DNA of 64,000 nt from Nocardia pseudobrasiliensis NBRC 108224 (GTDB lineage Bacteria > Actinomycetota > Actinomycetes > Mycobacteriales > Mycobacteriaceae): NCBI RefSeq assembly GCF_001613105.1, contig NZ_BDBS01000030.1, positions 1 through 64,000 on the forward strand. The letters are read 5' to 3'. A model generated the notes under the pieces. That model did no database searches. It was not told the origin of the DNA and saw only the letters and a program-made list of their open reading frames with translations. The translations under genes and the position numbers were made by a program. Positions 17,515 to 26,396 of this stretch are shown here, one piece after another; position 1 is the stretch's first letter, and each line of letters opens with the position of its first letter.

Positions 17515-19047
17515 GTGTTCGAGGTGAGCCTCGCTACCCGGGACGTGGACGAACAGTTCCGCGCGCTTCCGCTGGCCGAACTGGCCGACGCCGCGCTCAC
17601 CGCGGCGCGCGCCGCCGGCGCCCAGTATGCCGATCTGCGCGTGCACCGGCTGGTCACCCAGTCGATCCGGCTGCGCGACGGGCGTGTCGAATCCGTCCGC
17701 GACGCCACCGATCTCGGCTTCGCGGTCCGCGTGATCGTGGACGGCACCTGGGGTTTCGCCTCCCACGCCGATCTGTCCCCCGCCACCGCCGCCGAGGTGG
17801 CCCGGCGCGCTGTGACGGTCGCGACCACGCTGCGCGCGCTCAATCGGGAGCGAGTGGAACTGGCCGACGAGCCGGTCTACGCCGACGCGCACTGGGTCTC
17901 GGCCTACGCGGTCGATCCGTTCACCGTGCCCACGCCGGAGAAAGTGGCGCTGCTGCAGGACTATTCGGAGCGTCTGTCGGCCGCGGACGGCGTCGACCAC
18001 GTCACCGCCTCGGTGCTGCAGGTCAAGGAGCAGGTCTACTACGCCGACACCGCGGGTTCGGCGATCACCCAGCAGCGGGTGCGGCTGCATCCGCAGCTCG
18101 AGGCCGTCACCGTCGACCCGTCGGCCGGCGCCTTCGAGACCATGCGCACCCTGGCCGCCCCGGCCGGTCGCGGATGGGAGTACGTCACCGGCGCCGACGG
18201 AATCTGGGATTGGGCGGGCGAACTCGCGCGGATTCCGGAATGGCTGGCCGAGAAGGTCAAGGCCCCCACGGTCGCCCCCGGCCCCGCCGATCTGGTCATC
18301 GACCCGAGCAATCTGTGGCTGACCATTCACGAATCCATCGGCCACGCCACCGAATACGACCGGGCCATCGGCTACGAATCCGCCTACGCCGGAACCTCCT
18401 TCGCCACCCCCGACCAACTCGGCACGCTGCGCTACGGCACGCCGATCATGCACGTCACCGGCGACCGCACCCAGGAATTCGGCCTGGCCACCGTCGGCTA
18501 CGACGACGAGGGCGTGGCCGGGCAGCGCTGGGATCTGATCCGCGACGGCGTCCTGGTCGGCTATCAGCTCGATCGCGCGTTCGCGCCGCGGCTGGGGCTG
18601 GATCGTTCCAACGGCTGCTCCTACGCCGACTCCGCCCACCACGTGCCCATCCAGCGCATGGCCAATGTCTCGCTGCAGCCGGATCCGCACGTCGATACCA
18701 GCACCGCCGAACTCATCTCCCGGGTCGAGGACGGCATCTACATCGTCGGCGACAAGTCCTGGTCGATTGATATGCAGCGCTACAACTTCCAGTTCACCGG
18801 ACAGCGCTTCTTCCGCATCCGCCATGGCGAACTGGCCGGGCAGTTGCGCGACGTCGCCTATCAGGCCACCACCACCGATTTCTGGGGTTCGATGGAGGCC
18901 GTGGGCGGCCCGTCGACCTGGGTGCTCGGTGGTGCGTTCAATTGCGGTAAGGCGCAACCGGGCCAGGTCGCCGCGGTCAGCCACGGCTGTCCGTCGGTGC
19001 TGGTGCGCGGGGTCAACATTCTCAACACCCGTTTGGAGGCACGGTGA
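17515..19047 (+). CDS. tldD: TldD metalloprotease subunit
   Basis: This 510-aa member of the TldD/PmbA (U62) family contains the zinc-binding HExxxH motif HESIGHATEYDR (first histidine about residue 272). TldD and TldE form a heterodimeric cytoplasmic protease that degrades unfolded peptides and matures some modified peptides. The family's glycine-rich C-terminal half is present (RGVNILNTRLEA at the end). The start is GTG 17515 without a clear ribosome-binding site; a second GTG lies three codons further. It is followed 70 bp later by the tldE partner. Confidence 0.93.
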   Translation: MFEVSLATRDVDEQFRALPLAELADAALTAARAAGAQYADLRVHRLVTQSIRLRDGRVESVRDATDLGFAVRVIVDGTWGFASHADLSPATAAEVARRAVTVATTLRALNRERVELADEPVYADAHWVSAYAVDPFTVPTPEKVALLQDYSERLSAADGVDHVTASVLQVKEQVYYADTAGSAITQQRVRLHPQLEAVTVDPSAGAFETMRTLAAPAGRGWEYVTGADGIWDWAGELARIPEWLAEKVKAPTVAPGPADLVIDPSNLWLTIHESIGHATEYDRAIGYESAYAGTSFATPDQLGTLRYGTPIMHVTGDRTQEFGLATVGYDDEGVAGQRWDLIRDGVLVGYQLDRAFAPRLGLDRSNGCSYADSAHHVPIQRMANVSLQPDPHVDTSTAELISRVEDGIYIVGDKSWSIDMQRYNFQFTGQRFFRIRHGELAGQLRDVAYQATTTDFWGSMEAVGGPSTWVLGGAFNCGKAQPGQVAAVSHGCPSVLVRGVNILNTRLEAR

Positions 19048-19117
19048 GCTACCGAAGCGCGGCGTCTCGCGGGGCTGACCAGGTGCGGGTGTCCCGCGGA
19101 ACACAGGAGGCGGGACG

Positions 19118-20506
19118 GTGACGGTGCTGCACGGCGGCGAGGTCGTGGAACGGGCGCTGGCCGCCTCGCGGGCGGACGAGGCGATCGTGATCGTCACCGA
19201 CGCGCACGAGGCGTCGCTGCGCTGGGCCGGAAACTCCATGACCACCAACGGATCCTCGATTTCTCGGGACTGGGCGGTCGTCTCGGTGTTCCGCGAGGGG
19301 CCGGACAAGGCCCGGATCGGCAGCGTGAGTTCGACGAGTGTGGAATCCGGCGAGATCGAGGCCGTGGTGCGCGCCAGCGAACGGGCCGCCGGTGACGCCG
19401 CGCCCGCGCGCGACGCGATGCCGCTGCTGGACGCCTCGTCGAGCCCGGCCGCGTCCGACTGGTCCGATGAGCCCGCCGCGACGGGCATCGAGGTCTTCAC
19501 CGATCTCGCCCGCGATCTGGCCGTGGGATTCGACAGCGCGGATCGGCTCTACGGCTTCGCCCATCACCAACTGCACACCACGTGGCTGGGCACCTCGACC
19601 GGTATCCGCCGCCGCTGGACCCAGCCGACCGGTTCGATCGAAATCAACGGCAAGCGTGGCGAATCCGCTTCCGCGGCCAGCGCCTGGGTCGGCGCGGGCA
19701 CGGTCGATTTCGGCGATGTCGATGTGCCGGGACTGCTGAGCGAACTGAATCGCCGCCTGGATTGGTGCAAGCGGCGTGTCGAACTGCCCGCCGGGCGGTA
19801 CGAGACGCTGCTGCCGCCGTCGGCCGTCGCGGATCTGATGATCTACATGGCCTGGGAGATGGAGGGACGCGGCGCACAGGAGGGGCATAACGCGTTCTCC
19901 CGCGCGGGCGGCACGCGAATCGGCGAGCGGCTCACCGATATTCCGCTCACCCTGTACTCCGATCCGACCGCGCCCGGCCTCGAATACCGCCCGTTCGTCG
20001 CGACCTCGGCCTCCTCCGAACAGCTGTCGGTCTTCGACAACGGGCTGTCCGCGCGGCGGGTCGACTGGATTCGCGAGGGCGTGATCGAATCGCTGGTCTA
20101 TCCGCGCGCCACCGCCGCCGAATACGACGCTCCGGTGACCCCGCCGGGCGGCAATCTGCTCATGTCGGGCGGATCGGACGCCTCGCTCGACGAACTGGTC
20201 GCCCGCACCGAACGTGGTCTGCTGCTGACCTGTCTGTGGTACATCCGCGAGGTCGATCCGGCCACGCTGCTGCTCACCGGACTCACCCGCGACGGGGTGT
20301 ATCTGGTCGAGGACGGTCGGGTGACCGCGGCGGTCAACAACTTCCGCTTCAACGAGAGTCCGGTCGATCTGCTGCGCCGGGTCACCGAGGCGGGCGCGAC
20401 CGAGGTGACCCTACCGAGGGAGTGGAAGGACTGGTTCACGCGAACGGCCATGCCGCCGTTGCGCATTCCCGACTTCCACATGTCCTCGGTCAGCCGAGCC
20501 ACCTAG
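19118..20506 (+). CDS. tldE: TldE (PmbA) subunit of the TldD/TldE protease
   Basis: This 462-aa partner of TldD lacks the HExxxH motif, as expected for the non-catalytic TldE/PmbA subunit. It shares the family features GLSARRVDWIREGVIESL and GGNLLMSGG. The start GTG is preceded by AGGAGG at good spacing. Together with tldD it forms a two-gene unit. Confidence 0.92.
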   Translation: MTVLHGGEVVERALAASRADEAIVIVTDAHEASLRWAGNSMTTNGSSISRDWAVVSVFREGPDKARIGSVSSTSVESGEIEAVVRASERAAGDAAPARDAMPLLDASSSPAASDWSDEPAATGIEVFTDLARDLAVGFDSADRLYGFAHHQLHTTWLGTSTGIRRRWTQPTGSIEINGKRGESASAASAWVGAGTVDFGDVDVPGLLSELNRRLDWCKRRVELPAGRYETLLPPSAVADLMIYMAWEMEGRGAQEGHNAFSRAGGTRIGERLTDIPLTLYSDPTAPGLEYRPFVATSASSEQLSVFDNGLSARRVDWIREGVIESLVYPRATAAEYDAPVTPPGGNLLMSGGSDASLDELVARTERGLLLTCLWYIREVDPATLLLTGLTRDGVYLVEDGRVTAAVNNFRFNESPVDLLRRVTEAGATEVTLPREWKDWFTRTAMPPLRIPDFHMSSVSRAT

Positions 20507-20598
20507 GTGACCGAAAGTGCGCTGACCGGTAACTCCCCTGGCGTATCCGGGCCAAACGGCACCGGGGCCGCGGGCCGCGCAGATAGGATTCCCATCGT

Positions 20599-20874
20599 GT
20601 GCCCGACCGCAGGCCAGGCCCGCTCCGGGACGGGCCCGCGGTGACTTCGCCACCGCCACCGGAACCGGATCACTCCCACGAACCCGAGTCGATCCGGCAG
20701 TGGTTGTGCGCCATCGAATCCGAGGCGGGGCCCGGATGGCGGGTCCGGCGCGAATCGCGTCCGCCCTACGGCTGGAATCTGTTGGACGATACCGACGCGG
20801 TGGTGTGCAGCGGAAGTCTGGACAAGATCGAGCTGTGGCTGCGGGCCCGTAAGGAGCGCGCCGAGGATCACTAG
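20599..20874 (+). CDS. Small protein of unknown function (91 aa)
   Basis: I do not recognise the family. A short proline-rich beginning is followed by a compact region with RQWLCAIE, GWRVRRESRPPYGWNLL and IELWLRARKERAEDH, which looks like a genuine small soluble domain. The start is either GTG 20599 or GTG 20641; the latter removes the low-complexity leader. TAGGAT lies 9 nt before 20599. The TAG stop falls on the CTAG into which the IS630 element inserted. The coding sequence is nevertheless intact. Confidence 0.55.
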   Translation: MPDRRPGPLRDGPAVTSPPPPEPDHSHEPESIRQWLCAIESEAGPGWRVRRESRPPYGWNLLDDTDAVVCSGSLDKIELWLRARKERAEDH

Positions 20875-21962
20875 TGTCGTGAGTCGTTAATTCGCTGGCA
20901 GTAGCGGGCGATGGATTCGAGGATCTGGTCGGCGGTCTTGGTCCAGACGTAGGGGCGGGGGTCCTCGTTCCAGGTTTCGATCCATGCGCGGATGTCGGCG
21001 TTGAGCTGGCGGACGCTGGTGTGGGTGGAGCGGCGCAGTTTTTTGGTGGTGAGCTCAGCGAACCAGCGTTCGACCAGGTTCAGCCACGAGCTGCTGGTCG
21101 GGGTGAAGTGCAGCACGAACCTGGGATGTGCTGCGAGCCAGCGCTTCACCGCCGGGGTCTTGTGAGTGGAGGCGTTGTCCAGGACCAGGTGCACCTCCAG
21201 CTCGGCGGGGACCCGATCCTCGATCGTGCGCAGAAAGGCCAGGAACTCGGCGGCACGGTGGCGGGAGTGCAGTGCGCCGATGACCTTGCCGCTGGTCAGG
21301 TCCAGTGCGGCGTAGAGGCTGGAGGTGCCGTGGCGGACGTAGTCGTGGCTGGCGCGCGCCGGGACGCCGGGCAGCATCGGGAACACCGGCTGGGTACGGT
21401 CGAGGGCCTGGATCTGGGTTTTCTCGTCCACGCACAGCACCAGCGCCCGCTCGGGCGGGTTCAGATACAACCCGACCACGTCGCGGACCTTGTCGACGAA
21501 CAACGGGTCTTTGGACAGTTTCCACGAATCCTGTTTGTGCGGAGCCAGTCCGAACGCGCGCCAGATCCGCGACACCGCACTCTGGGTCAGGCCCACCTCG
21601 GCGGCCATCGATCGCGTCGACCAGTGCGTCGCGTCCTTGGGTGCGGTTTCCAGCGTCCGGGTGATCACTTCTTCGACCCGGGTGTCGGCGATGGTGCGCG
21701 GCCGCCCCGGCCGCGGTTCGTCGAGCAGCCCGTCGAGCCGATCGGTGGCGAACCGGTTACGCCAGCGCGTCACCGACGCCCGAGATACCCCCAGCTCCCG
21801 CGCAATCGCCGTATTACTCGAATCCCCTTCACACGCAAGGACAATCCGCGCGCGTAGTGCCAACGCCTGTGCGGTGGTGCGACGGCGCGCCCACGCCTGC
21901 AACTGGGCACGCTCGTCATCGGTCAACGTCACATCCACCGCAACCGGGCTCGGCACCGCCAC
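20871..21962 (-). CDS. IS630-family transposase
   Basis: This 363-aa transposase has an N-terminal helix-turn-helix (residues 50-75, ARELGVSRASVTRWRNRF) with a second winged region. Its DDE catalytic core reads CVDEKTQIQ (D), LVLDNASTHK (D) and NLVERWFAEL (E). The open reading frame runs to the last base of the element. Its TAG stop is completed by the duplicated TA plus the adjoining target base. No frameshift is seen, so the element may be active. Confidence 0.95.
   Translation of the reverse strand: MAVPSPVAVDVTLTDDERAQLQAWARRRTTAQALALRARIVLACEGDSSNTAIARELGVSRASVTRWRNRFATDRLDGLLDEPRPGRPRTIADTRVEEVITRTLETAPKDATHWSTRSMAAEVGLTQSAVSRIWRAFGLAPHKQDSWKLSKDPLFVDKVRDVVGLYLNPPERALVLCVDEKTQIQALDRTQPVFPMLPGVPARASHDYVRHGTSSLYAALDLTSGKVIGALHSRHRAAEFLAFLRTIEDRVPAELEVHLVLDNASTHKTPAVKRWLAAHPRFVLHFTPTSSSWLNLVERWFAELTTKKLRRSTHTSVRQLNADIRAWIETWNEDPRPYVWTKTADQILESIARYCQRINDSRH
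20874..20895 (+). repeat. Left terminal inverted repeat of the IS630 element
   Basis: The 22-nt end begins GTGTCGTGAGTCG. It matches the reverse complement of 21978-21999 at all but two positions. Confidence 0.9.
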
Positions 21963-21977
21963 AGCCTACAACTGACT

Positions 21978-21999
21978 GCGAATTAACGACTCAGAACAC
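21978..21999 (-). repeat. Right terminal inverted repeat of the IS630 element
   Basis: It begins GTGTTCTGAGTCG on the minus strand and matches the left end at 20 of 22 positions. Confidence 0.9.
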
Positions 22000-22469
22000 T
22001 AGATCCGCGGACGCAGGCGCACCACGACCGTTCCACGCTCGACCGCGCGACGCAACTGCTCGCGAATCACCCGGCCGTCGGAGTCCAATGCGATGCCCGC
22101 GAACCGGCCGTGGGTCGGGTTGTGGCTCAAGATGATCCGATACGGCTCGACCAGCCGCTCCTCCCCGGAGATCACCTCCCAGTCCGCGTCCACGCTGCGC
22201 CCGCGCCAGATGATGCGCACCGGTTCGCCGTCGCGCAGATTGCGCCGCCATCCGGCGGCCGTGCCGATCAGTAGCTGTCCGTCGTGTTCGGCGTAGCCGA
22301 CCGGATTGACGTACTCCCGCCCGGATTTGCGGCCGATCACGGTGATGATCAGCAGTTTGGCGCTCAACAGCCGATGCAGCAGCGGGGTCCGCAACAGCGT
22401 CCGCATCACCGCGTCCACGAGGGATTGTGCCCGCAGCCGCGAGGGCGGTGCGGTGATCGAATCAGTCAT
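21999..22469 (-). CDS. F420-dependent (deazaflavin) nitroreductase-family protein
   Basis: This 156-aa protein resembles the Ddn/DUF385 group of small split-barrel F420H2-dependent reductases. It has the typical ITVIGRKSGREYVNPVGY and WRRNLRDGEPVRI segments. The in vivo substrate is unknown. The start ATG 22469 is favoured over GTG 22478 because AAGAAGG lies at the right distance upstream. It is divergent from a TetR gene with a palindrome between them, so it is probably that repressor's target. The IS630 element inserted exactly at its stop codon without changing the protein. Confidence 0.82.
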   Translation of the reverse strand: MTDSITAPPSRLRAQSLVDAVMRTLLRTPLLHRLLSAKLLIITVIGRKSGREYVNPVGYAEHDGQLLIGTAAGWRRNLRDGEPVRIIWRGRSVDADWEVISGEERLVEPYRIILSHNPTHGRFAGIALDSDGRVIREQLRRAVERGTVVVRLRPRI

Positions 22470-22490
22470 GGGAGGCACCCTTCTTAATTA

Positions 22491-22506
22491 CTGAGTTGGT
22501 ACTCAG
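22491..22506. promoter_or_regulatory. Palindrome CTGAGT-TGGT-ACTCAG, likely TetR operator
   Basis: The perfect 6-bp arms flank a 4-bp spacer between the divergent reductase and TetR genes, 22 bp upstream of the reductase ATG. Its form and position are typical of autoregulatory TetR operators. Confidence 0.65.
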
Positions 22507-22561
22507 AAAATACGACCCGGTGCGGCATACTGCAAGGATCCGTTGAATATCAGGAGGCGAT

Positions 22562-23161
22562 GTGGCGGCCGAGGGACGCGCACGGGGCAGGCCGCGCACG
22601 GGTGTGCGCGAGGCGGTGATCGAGAGTGCTCAGCGGTTGCTGACCGAATCGGGCGTGGCGCGATTGTCGACCAGGGAGGTCGCGGCGCGCGCGGGCGTCG
22701 CCGAATCGAGCATCTTCTATCACTTCGGCGATCGAATGGGACTGCTGGACGCGGTGATTCAGCATCATCTGCGGCCGCTGAAGGATATGCTCGCCGATCG
22801 GCCCGGCCGAGCGGCGGAGTTGCGCGATGATCTGCTGGCACTGATCGCGACGCTGGAGGAGTTCTTCCTCGTCGCGATTCCGGTGATGGCGGCCATCCTG
22901 TCCGATGCGGAACTGCGCGCGACCTATTCCGCACGCAGTCGCGATCTGGATCTGGGCCCGCATCGGGCGGTCGAGGCGGTGCTGACGCAGTTGGGCCCGG
23001 ACCGCGAGACGTTGCGTCCGGCGGCATTGCTGCTGGTCGGGGCCGCGCATCAACGCGCGCTGCAGCGGCATCTCAGCCCGCCCGCGGCGCTGTCGGCGCT
23101 GCCGTCCGCCGAGGCGATCGCCGAGGCCGCGCTGCCGCTGTTCACGACCGAACCGCGCTGA
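22562..23161 (+). CDS. TetR/AcrR family transcriptional regulator
   Basis: This 199-aa regulator has an N-terminal helix-turn-helix (AVIESAQRLLTESGVARLSTREVAARAGVAESSIFYHFGDR split across residues 18-58). Its C-terminal domain resembles the regulators of lipid or drug-responsive genes. The GTG start follows AGGAGG. It probably represses itself and the divergent F420-type reductase through the CTGAGT palindrome. Confidence 0.9.
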   Translation: MAAEGRARGRPRTGVREAVIESAQRLLTESGVARLSTREVAARAGVAESSIFYHFGDRMGLLDAVIQHHLRPLKDMLADRPGRAAELRDDLLALIATLEEFFLVAIPVMAAILSDAELRATYSARSRDLDLGPHRAVEAVLTQLGPDRETLRPAALLLVGAAHQRALQRHLSPPAALSALPSAEAIAEAALPLFTTEPR

Positions 23162-23394
23162 CCGCCGCGCCGGGCGATCGATGCCCGCATCGGCTGTCGC
23201 GACCGCCGCCCGTATGACAGAATCGCCCCACCGGTTCGAACACGACGCCGTCCGCGCCGCCGATACCCTCCGGATGCTGTGCGTGAATACATTGGCGCAC
23301 AAGAGGTTTCAAGTCATTCGGGATCGACGGGAACCGTGTGCGCCGCGGACGCGTCCAAGCGATCACACGAACATACAGTCGAGGCGGGGACAGC

Positions 23395-23805
23395 ATGGAA
23401 CAGAATGGCGGATTCGGTCCATTGATCGAACAGGCCAGGGCGGGGGCGGTTTCGCTGCAGGTGGATCCGCAGACGTTCCTGGCTCTCGACCAGGCCATGC
23501 GCAAACGCAAAGCCGATATCGAGGCCATCGTGCGACTCACCGGCACGGTATCGGGCCACGAATCGTGGGGCCTGGGTGAACAGGCCGCCATTCTCACCTC
23601 GGCTCAGACGATGGTGCGGCGTTTCCGGGAGAAGGCCGCGGGCGACCAGGCCAGCGCCGAGGCGATTCTGCGGCAGCATTGGCAGGTAGCCGACGATTTG
23701 CAGACCCTATTCCGCACGATCGGTGAACGCCTACGCGAAACCGACAGCGAATTCGCCGCCCGCCTGCGCGATGTGCAGGCCCAACAGCCCGGAGAAGCGG
23801 TATGA
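23395..23805 (+). CDS. Unknown 136-aa protein, first gene of the type VII secretion cassette
   Basis: I do not recognise a named family. The protein is almost entirely helical by composition, with heptad-like stretches at residues 45-75 (ALDQAMRKRKADIEAIVRL) and 80-125. It resembles the small helical partners encoded next to PPE/WXG100-type substrates. No signal peptide or WXG motif is seen. The ATG start (GGGG upstream) was preferred to the longer GTG frame. It overlaps the next gene by ATGA, implying translational coupling and probably a physical complex with the PPE-like protein. Confidence 0.75.
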   Translation: MEQNGGFGPLIEQARAGAVSLQVDPQTFLALDQAMRKRKADIEAIVRLTGTVSGHESWGLGEQAAILTSAQTMVRRFREKAAGDQASAEAILRQHWQVADDLQTLFRTIGERLRETDSEFAARLRDVQAQQPGEAV

Positions 23806-26393
23806 CCGGCTACGACCAGCCCGCGATCACCGATCCGGAGAATGTCGACGCGCTGACCCATCGCCAGATCTACGACGCGTTCCAGACTGTCGGCGATCTC
23901 AGTTCCGATGTGGTCACCGCGTGGGGTCAGGCCCATACGCAATGGCGCGATTCCACCGACGAGCTACTGCGCGCGGTGCGCACCGCCGTCGACGGTCACT
24001 GGACCGGCGCCGCCGCCGACACGGCGGTCAGTACCCTCACCGCCTACACCGACCACGCCGCCGAACTCGGTGAATTGTTCCAGCAGACCGGCCAGGCCGT
24101 CGCCGACACCGCTCAGGCCGCGCTCACCACCAAGTCCTACATCCCGGAACCGGTCAGCCCCACCGCCGATCCCAAACAGGACCCCACCGGCTACGACACC
24201 CAATCCCGGGCAGCCCGACAGGCCCAGGACGACGCCCGCCAGATCATGCACCAGCGCTACGTGATTCCCTTCACCAACCAGTCGGCCAAACTCCCCACCT
24301 TCCCCCCGCCGCTGTCCGCCGCCGAATCCGGTTCCGCCACAACACCGGTTGCCCGCAACGGATCAACCGACGCCCCCCGGATCGAGCCGGTGGCAACCAC
24401 ACGACCGAACCACCCCGGCGACCTCATCAGCACCCTGTTCCGTCCCAACGACGACCAGCTTCTCAGCGACGACCCGGCCGCCCCCCAACCGGACCGCCCC
24501 GCTCCCCAGCACCCGATCTTCGCTCCGGTCTCCGACCTGCACCCCACAGTGCCCCAAGGCGATCCGACCACCCCCACCCTCCGCACCGACACTCCTCTCA
24601 CCGGTGCACCGCCCCACAGCGGCCCCACCCCACCGCAGCACAGCGACAACCTCTGGTCACCCCCATCACCCGATACCCAGATCCCCCTTCCGGACGACAC
24701 CACCCCCAAACCCACACTCCCCACCTCAACCCACCCCACGGACCCCACCCTCCCCCAGCCCATCCCGGGCTCCACCTCCCAAATCCCCCACCCTCAGCTC
24801 GAAACACCCAGCAGCACGGACTATCTCGCATCACACTCCGAAATCCCCGCGACCATCCCAACCTCCGCCTCCACCCCCATCTTCACCACCCCCGAACACG
24901 CCCTCCCCCCAACCCACACCCCCGACCTCTCCCAGCCCCAACTCAACACGCCCCTCTCGAACTCAACCCCACCCTCTCCAACACCCCCACACACCGGCAC
25001 CCCAGGAACCACCACACCAACCCCCAACCCCAGCACGCAGCCCCCACAACCGATCCCAGCCACCCCACACACCGGCACCCCCATCCCATCCACCACCACA
25101 CCAACCCCCAACCCCAGCGCGCAGCCCCCACAACCCATTCCGGCCACCCCACACACCGGCGCACCAAACCCACCCATCGCAGCGACACCGGGCACCACCA
25201 CACCAACTCCTTACCCGGGCACGTACACCCCACAACCGATTCCGGGCACCACCACGCCGGGCCCATACCCGAGCGCCCAGTCCCCCCAGCCGATTCCGGG
25301 CACACCGGTGAATCCTCATACCGGCACGCCGAACCTCCCGGCCGCCGGGACAGCCCCGAATGTCGGCGGACCCGCATCGTCCGGTCCGATTTCTCCGCAA
25401 CCTGTTCCAGGTAGCCCGAATCTGCCGCCCACCTCGTCCGGCAGCACTCCGTCGATGCCCAATGCGCCTCAGCCGCAGTCGAATACACCGCTGCCGTCCG
25501 GCTCGACGCCCGGAGCGAGCGCACCCGTCGTCTCGGGCGGTACCGGAGCCGATGCGACAGTCGGCGGTCAGTCGCCCGGGGCGACGTCGAGCTCCGGTGG
25601 GGCGCAGTCCAGTTCGTCGTTGGGCGGGGCTCCCGCGCCGACGAATGCGCCCACCGAGGGGGGCGGTTCGGGATCCGGGCAGGTGGTGGATTCGCCTCGG
25701 GCTCAGACGAACAGCCCGCAAGCACCCAGTTCAGCGGGAACCGATGCGGGTCGGCCGTCCGCGCCCGCGCCGAGTGCTCCGAATTTCCAATCGACGAGTG
25801 GTGTTGTGCCGCATGTCCCGCCGGCGCCCCCGGCACCCGGGCCGTCCGCCCCCATACCCGCCGCGCCCCCGGCATCGGCCGCGCCGTCCGTGCCCGCACC
25901 GCCACCCGCGTCTGCTGGGACCGCAGTGCCAGCCGCACCATCCGAGCCCGCGGCGCCAGCCGCACCGCCAGCGGTCGCGGCACCGGGATCCACTCCGCCT
26001 CCCGCGACATCGAATCCTCCAACACCACAGCCACATTCACCATCGGTCACCGCACCCCCCAGCGCGGGCCCAGGACAACCCGGCACCCCACAATCCCCGA
26101 TGCCGAAACCCGGCATGCCGCCAGCACCACTCCACCCGCAAACCGACACCGACGTCCCCGACATCATGCCCGAGGCGGGCCCCGCCGCCGCGGGCGTGGT
26201 CGGCGCGGCCGCCGCGCATCTGTCCCACGACGGATCCATCCCCCAACATCCCGATCAGCACCGACTGCCGCGAATCAGATTGCGGTTCCAGGGCGATCGG
26301 GATCGACGCGGTAAGAAGGTGCGGATGCAGAACGAGTCGCAGGGGGCGGAGACGGGTAAGGAACCGATCGTCCCGCCCACGATCGGCGAGTAG
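23802..26393 (+). CDS. PPE-like type VII secretion substrate with long proline-rich tail (863 aa)
   Basis: Residues 15-160 are helical and carry a WXG turn (HWTGAAADTAV, near residue 68) followed by ARQIMHQRYVIPF, as in the PPE-like proteins of nocardiae. From about residue 170 to 800 the chain is proline-, threonine- and serine-rich with imperfect 26-28-residue repeats, probably disordered. The C-terminus turns basic (RIRLRFQGDRDRRGKKVRM). I found no clear YxxxD/E secretion signal. The gene is flanked by a small helical partner and an EspG-type chaperone. This supports export through an ESX machine encoded elsewhere. The coding strand is extremely C-rich at 24500-25100. Confidence 0.82.
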   Translation: MTGYDQPAITDPENVDALTHRQIYDAFQTVGDLSSDVVTAWGQAHTQWRDSTDELLRAVRTAVDGHWTGAAADTAVSTLTAYTDHAAELGELFQQTGQAVADTAQAALTTKSYIPEPVSPTADPKQDPTGYDTQSRAARQAQDDARQIMHQRYVIPFTNQSAKLPTFPPPLSAAESGSATTPVARNGSTDAPRIEPVATTRPNHPGDLISTLFRPNDDQLLSDDPAAPQPDRPAPQHPIFAPVSDLHPTVPQGDPTTPTLRTDTPLTGAPPHSGPTPPQHSDNLWSPPSPDTQIPLPDDTTPKPTLPTSTHPTDPTLPQPIPGSTSQIPHPQLETPSSTDYLASHSEIPATIPTSASTPIFTTPEHALPPTHTPDLSQPQLNTPLSNSTPPSPTPPHTGTPGTTTPTPNPSTQPPQPIPATPHTGTPIPSTTTPTPNPSAQPPQPIPATPHTGAPNPPIAATPGTTTPTPYPGTYTPQPIPGTTTPGPYPSAQSPQPIPGTPVNPHTGTPNLPAAGTAPNVGGPASSGPISPQPVPGSPNLPPTSSGSTPSMPNAPQPQSNTPLPSGSTPGASAPVVSGGTGADATVGGQSPGATSSSGGAQSSSSLGGAPAPTNAPTEGGGSGSGQVVDSPRAQTNSPQAPSSAGTDAGRPSAPAPSAPNFQSTSGVVPHVPPAPPAPGPSAPIPAAPPASAAPSVPAPPPASAGTAVPAAPSEPAAPAAPPAVAAPGSTPPPATSNPPTPQPHSPSVTAPPSAGPGQPGTPQSPMPKPGMPPAPLHPQTDTDVPDIMPEAGPAAAGVVGAAAAHLSHDGSIPQHPDQHRLPRIRLRFQGDRDRRGKKVRMQNESQGAETGKEPIVPPTIGE
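24990..25330 (+). repeat. Imperfect coding repeats in the PPE-like proline-rich region
   Basis: The unit beginning CACACCGGCACC recurs at 24990, 25068 and 25152 (78 and 84 bp apart). It encodes PHTGTP-TTTPTPNPS-QPPQPIPA-like blocks that decay toward 25330. Such repeats are prone to length change by slippage or recombination. Confidence 0.7.
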
Positions 26394-26396
26394 CCG

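Larger units (their letters stand above)
20874..21999. mobile_element. IS630-family insertion sequence, complete, with TA target duplication
   Basis: The 1126-bp element has 22-bp terminal inverted repeats (20 of 22 matching), a single transposase gene and flanking TA dinucleotides at 20872-20873 and 22000-22001. IS630/Tc1-type elements duplicate TA on insertion, which fits. The uninterrupted target would have been GATCACTAGATCCGCGG. The element looks recent and intact, since both ends, the gene and the duplication are all present. Confidence 0.92.

Noticed and set aside
17500..19500. 666-codon minus-strand frame opposite tldD
   Set aside because: Covers the well-supported tldD and the start of tldE with no recognisable domain.
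20599..20874. Truncation of the 91-aa gene by the IS element
   Set aside because: The reconstructed empty site gives the same TAG stop, so the gene was not shortened.
24990..25330. CRISPR-like repeat array
   Set aside because: The repeats are imperfect, in-frame and coding, with no equal-length unique spacers and no cas genes.
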